Below, in pieces: positions 60,774 to 64,000 of a stretch of 64,000 nt of DNA. Origin of the DNA: Stramonita haemastoma (taxonomy: Eukaryota > Mollusca > Gastropoda > Neogastropoda > Muricidae). A program made the translations under genes and the position numbers. Positions within the stretch are counted from its first letter, which is position 1, and each line of letters starts with the position of its first letter. A model generated the notes under the pieces. The model was not told the origin of the DNA, ran no database searches, and worked only from the letters and a program-made list of their open reading frames with translations. The stretch spans positions 29,778,188 through 29,842,187 of the forward strand of contig CM060344.1 in assembly GCA_030674155.1 (NCBI GenBank). The letters run 5' to 3'.

Positions 60774-62372
60774 CTGGCCAAGAAATGGAGGGTTGGATTT
60801 TGGACCTGACCAGGAAAAGGTGGATTAGATTTTGGACCTGACTATAAAGGGGTGGGTTTGGATTTTGGACTTGACCAGGAATAGGTGGATCAGATTTTGG
60901 ATCTGACCAGAAAATGGTGGGTTGGATTATGGACCAGACCAGAAATACGTGGATCAGATTTTGTACCTGACCAGGGAATGGTGGGTTAGATTTTTGAACT
61001 GACTAGGAATTGGTGGGTTGGATTTTAAACCTAACCTGGAAAATATGGATCAAATTTAGGACTTGGTCAGGAAATTGTGGGTGAAGATTTTGAACTTATC
61101 AGGAAATGGTGGGTTGCTTTTTGGACTTGACCAGGAAATGTTGGGTTTGATTTTGGACCTGACGAGGCAAAGTCTGTACTACAAACACAAAATGAGATTG
61201 GATTTGGACCTGATAAGAAATTAGTTGATTAGATTTGGGACAAAAGTATGAAAAGGCTGGTTGCATTTTTGAAGGGATTTGCAAACGGTGGGTTGGTATT
61301 TAAACCCAACCAATAAAAGGTGGATTTTAGACGCTGAGAAAAGTTGAGTAGACTAAACATAGGACCTGACCAGGAATAGGTGGATGTATTTTGGAACAGT
61401 CCAGAAAAAGGTGGTTCAGATTCTGGACCTGCCCAGGAAATGGTGGGATGGATTTTGGACCTGAGCAGAAAAAGGTGGATCAGATTTTGGACCTGACCAA
61501 GGAATTGTGGGTTCATTTTTGGACCTGACCAGGAAATCGTAGGTTGGATTTTAGACCTGACTTGAAAATCGTGGATCAGATTTTGGACCTGACCAGGTAA
61601 AAATCGGCTGGCTTTTGGACCTGAACAGCAAACGGTGGATCACATTTTGCACCTAACAAGGAAATGGTGGGTCTGATTTTGGACCTGACCAGGAAATGGT
61701 GGGTTGGATTTTGGACATGACCAGGAAAATAGGGATCAGATTTTGACCTGACCAGTTGTGGACCTAACCATGAAATGGTGGGTGGGATTTTGGACCTGAC
61801 ATGGAAAATATGCATCAGATTTTGGACCTGACCAGGAAATATTGGGCTGCATCAAACGAAGGATATTAGACGATGAGAAAAGGTGGGTAGACTGAACTTT
61901 GAAGCTAACCAAAAAAACATGGATTGGATTTTGGACCCATCCAGGAAATGGTGGATGAGATTGAGTTGGATTTTGTACCTGAACATGAAATGGTGGGTTG
62001 GGTTTTGGACCTGACCAGGAAAATAAGGATCAGATTTTGGACCTGACCAGGAATTGGTGGGTTGGATTTTTGACCTAACCAAGAAAAGATGGATCAGATT
62101 CTGAACCTGAGCAGGGAACTCTGAGTTGGATTTTAGACTCAGCCAGGAATAGGTGGGTTGTTTTTTTTACCTGTTGGACCTGGTCAGGAATAGGTGGATC
62201 AGATTTTAAACCTGACCATGAAATGGTGGGCTGGAGTTTGGACTGACAAAGAAAGAGTGGGTTTGATTTTGGACCTGACCCAGAAAATATGGATGAGATT
62301 TTGGACCTGACCAGGAAAAGGTGGATCAGATTTTGGACCTGATCGATAAATTGTGGGTTGGATTTTGGACCT
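60774..62372 (-). repeat. Satellite A array 11, inverted orientation
   Basis: From GGCCAAGAAATGG onward every monomer reads as the reverse complement (TTTTGGACCTGACCAGGAAA). It includes one inverted cassette (TCTGTACTACAAACACAAAA at about 61170). It ends at CCTGAGAGAAT beside the palindrome. This is the only inverted A segment in the window. Confidence 0.95.
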
Positions 62373-62374
62373 GA

Positions 62375-62456
62375 GAGAATAGTAAAATGTAGGTTCAAGC
62401 TCAAGGCCAAACCTGGCGATTTGGCCTTAATTTTGAACGAACATTTTACTATTCTC
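62375..62456. repeat. 82-bp imperfect palindrome at the edge of the virus-like element
   Basis: The outer arms GAGAATAGTAAAATGT (62375-62390) and ACATTTTACTATTCTC (62441-62456) pair perfectly over 16 bp. An imperfect middle section follows. Then AAGGCCAAA (62403-62411) pairs with TTTGGCCTT (62420-62428), leaving an 8-base loop at 62412-62419. It lies exactly between the satellite and the capsid/ATPase cassette. It could be a hairpin terminus, a terminal repeat folded on itself, or a small fold-back insertion. Confidence 0.85.
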
Positions 62457-62703
62457 TTATGTAGCCACACACACCAAAAAAATGACGCAACAGCGGTAAT
62501 TACATTAATATGTAAGGCAAACTCGGCTGGGCAGCAAACCAGATCGATAACACAATGCCAGCCTGGAAGTATAAAAAAAATGGGGTAACCACTGGGGAAG
62601 CGAATTGGAAAAGAGGCACAAGGGGAGCTTTTGGTGTACTGCCTGTCAAGTACCTGCTAGAAGTCAAACGGTTAAGTACCTGCTAGAAGTCAAAGGCCAT
62701 TTT
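62457..62703. other. Non-coding spacer between palindrome and ATPase gene
   Basis: About 250 bp without a credible reading frame. A 21-bp direct repeat (AAGTACCTGCTAGAAGTCAA plus A) occurs at 62648-62668 and 62674-62694, just beyond the 3' end of the ATPase frame. No polyadenylation signal is obvious on the minus strand here. Confidence 0.7.
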
Positions 62704-63320
62704 TTAACTGCTACAAACATAGCAAGTAGGATTATCTGTTTTTAATACCAGTTTACAAAACTTATTATTCTTTAGCTGTTGTTTAATCTTATCTCTCTCT
62801 TCTTTTGTTTCAATTACATCATTCTCACACAAACATTCATCAAAACTATTTCTGTCCTTTGTATAGAACAACACAACCGTTTTAAGCTGTTCTCTAAAGT
62901 CTTTTAACACTGAATTATATTTTTGAGTTAACACACCCACACACTAACTCCGGCATGTCTTCCGCTAAAAGCTAGCTTAGATAGAGTCTTTCTTTTTTTA
63001 ATCATGTCTTGTTCGGCTGAACAATCATCTAATATAAACAATGTTTGTGTTCCCTCAAATAGTTTGTAAAAATGCTCTAAGTAATCGCTTAATCTGTTGC
63101 TTGGATCAACCAAATAAACTTCATCATCTAGCCATACAAATTGTCTTTCCTTGTATGTTTTATTATACTTCAATGTTGTACAGAATATTACTATATGTTC
63201 AAAGTGATTACTGTATATTGTTTGTAAAAGATCAAGAACAAATATTGTTTTTCCACACCCTGTTTGTCCACAAATTAAGGAACAATGGGGATCTTTCGTT
63301 AAAAACTTTAAATCTTCCAT
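62704..63320 (-). pseudogene. Virus-type genome-packaging ATPase (FtsK/HerA, A32-like), frame broken
   Basis: Proteins of this type pump the viral genome into the capsid. The frame has a Walker A motif GQTGCGKT at residues 18-25 when counted from the Met at 63318-63320, and a Walker B LFILDD at residues 94-99. Further on is a conserved G-x-S-x-W segment followed by a T-Q-K sensor-like motif. The reading frame breaks near 62930-62940, in a GT-rich stretch that carries two bases too many; the C-terminal third (62704-62937) is in another frame. Apart from this break the sequence is well preserved. Total coding length is about 205 codons, in the usual range for small A32-like ATPases. A Met five codons earlier (63333-63335) is possible but overlaps the upstream gene. 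The gene follows the capsid-like gene after 1 base. Confidence 0.8.
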
Positions 63321-63321
63321 T

Positions 63322-63999
63322 TTAATACACAGCATCTTTTAATCTATTGTCTTCAATATTCAACTGAGCATCAGATACCACATACAAATGAATATTAACT
63401 GGCTTGTCTTCTTCTTGCTCCTTAAAGATCTGAATAGTTATTCCTTCAGATCCATTTTCAATTCTTCTGCCGCTACCATGCAACTTGTTGTCTTCAGTTG
63501 TTCTAAGGTCTAACCACAAAGCATATTTAAATGTTAAGTATTCTTCAAGTCTAACATCATGAAGATGAAGGTCTTTACTGACTATATCAGCTCTTGGATC
63601 TTTTAGTCGTCCGCCAGCAAAAAATTTTCGTGCTTCATCAAAATGTTGATATGGCAAAAGCCCGCTTGCATACACCTGGTTTGGTTGACCTTCAATCGTG
63701 CATGTTAACTTTGATATTTTGGGATTGTAGAAACGTTCACTTAATCTTTGGTATGGTTTTCTTACATCTTCAAACAGCATCAAAATACCTTTCATTGATC
63801 TCGCAGGTGTGTTAAGGTTTAAATTCCAAATAGTTTCAGCCCTACTTTTTTGTAATGTGCTGTGATGTAGTACTCTCTCATAATAAATTGCTAACCTTGA
63901 CTGATACTGCTGTGCAATCAGTCTTGCTAGTTCAGCATGATGAACAATCTCAAACTCTAATGAGATGTCAGAAATTGTATACTTTGCTGAAGTATTCGC
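63322..63999 (-). CDS. Major capsid-like protein of a Polinton/adintovirus-type element, C-terminal part
   Basis: The minus-strand frame is open from the window edge to a stop at 63322-63324, giving 225 visible codons, so the N-terminal part lies beyond 64000. It has no frameshift or stop in the visible part. The Met at 63793-63795 is internal, because the frame continues upstream without a break. Notable segments are NTPARSMKGILMLFEDV, KFFAGGRLKDPRAD, LWLDLRTTEDNKLHGSGRR and VVSDAQLNIEDNRL. From general knowledge of the family I judge it a virus-type capsid protein of the kind found beside A32-like ATPases in integrated virus-like elements of invertebrates. No catalytic motif is visible. The adjacent packaging ATPase supports the call. 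The double jelly-roll fold is inferred, not seen. Confidence 0.65.
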   Translation of the reverse strand, partial: ANTSAKYTISDISLEFEIVHHAELARLIAQQYQSRLAIYYERVLHHSTLQKSRAETIWNLNLNTPARSMKGILMLFEDVRKPYQRLSERFYNPKISKLTCTIEGQPNQVYASGLLPYQHFDEARKFFAGGRLKDPRADIVSKDLHLHDVRLEEYLTFKYALWLDLRTTEDNKLHGSGRRIENGSEGITIQIFKEQEEDKPVNIHLYVVSDAQLNIEDNRLKDAVY

Positions 64000-64000
64000 T

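Noticed and set aside
61099..62470. Minus-strand frames in the inverted satellite
   Set aside because: They contain the same repeat peptides as in the forward arrays; the strand change follows the satellite inversion.
62358..62588. 76-codon plus-strand frame and the 131-codon minus-strand frame across the palindrome
   Set aside because: Both run across the satellite/palindrome boundary, and neither shows a recognisable domain.
63041..63815. Plus-strand frames opposite the ATPase and capsid genes
   Set aside because: They are antisense shadows of the two minus-strand virus-type genes and contain no motifs.

Overview
The window reads as repeat-dominated metazoan nuclear DNA. There is no bacterial-style gene density, no rRNA and no intact host gene. 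It carries tRNA-derived SINE, LINE and piggyBac-type insertions with clean target-site duplications, plus a virus-derived gene cassette at the right end. A marine invertebrate (a mollusc or similar animal) is my best guess. This rests on the transposon types only and is low confidence.

Three repeat families make up almost everything. Family A is a satellite of about 32 bp, built on TTTCCTGGTCAGGTCCAAAA followed by a variable 12-bp part (CTGATCCACC-type or CAACCCACCA-type). It fills somewhat more than half the window: 244-5230, 13205-20462, 24238-34850, 39455-40930, 44996-55505, 58500-62372, with small insertions. Family B is an AT-rich, degenerate block of about 2.5 kb built from roughly 30-bp units (AGTAAAATGTGTTTTGTAGT-like). 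It recurs five times in one orientation (8372, 20881, 37046, 42506, 55921) and in the opposite orientation at 5645, 35985 and 40930. Module C is a ~600-bp element with long terminal inverted repeats. It sits at the B/A or B/B boundaries (1-243, 7766, 20463, 34852, 35133, 36606, 41914, 55503). The recurring order is A, C, B, A, and in the fuller copies B-forward, C, B-reverse. This makes a large inverted structure repeated in a macrosatellite-like field.

Younger insertions interrupt these repeats and can be dated by comparing repeat copies. They are: a 2.3-kb piggyBac-type element with TTAA duplications and a broken zinc-finger end of a transposase (9826-12149); a 1.16-kb TTAA-flanked element of similar design (48426-49581); a LINE fragment with its 5' part inverted (21543-22257); a tRNA-derived SINE with a 15-bp duplication (44505-44784); a TIR element (14398-14736); and three insertions of unknown type.

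The last 1.6 kb is different. The satellite flips orientation at about 60774. At 62375-62456 there is an 82-bp imperfect palindrome at the edge of the satellite. Beyond it, on the minus strand, lie a frame-broken FtsK/HerA-type packaging ATPase and, directly upstream of it, the C-terminal part of a capsid-like protein that runs off the window. This is the end of an endogenous Polinton/adintovirus-like element. It is the only protein-coding region in the window that I consider well supported apart from transposon remnants.

The many open frames in family A are a by-product of a 32-bp repeat without stops and should not be taken as genes.
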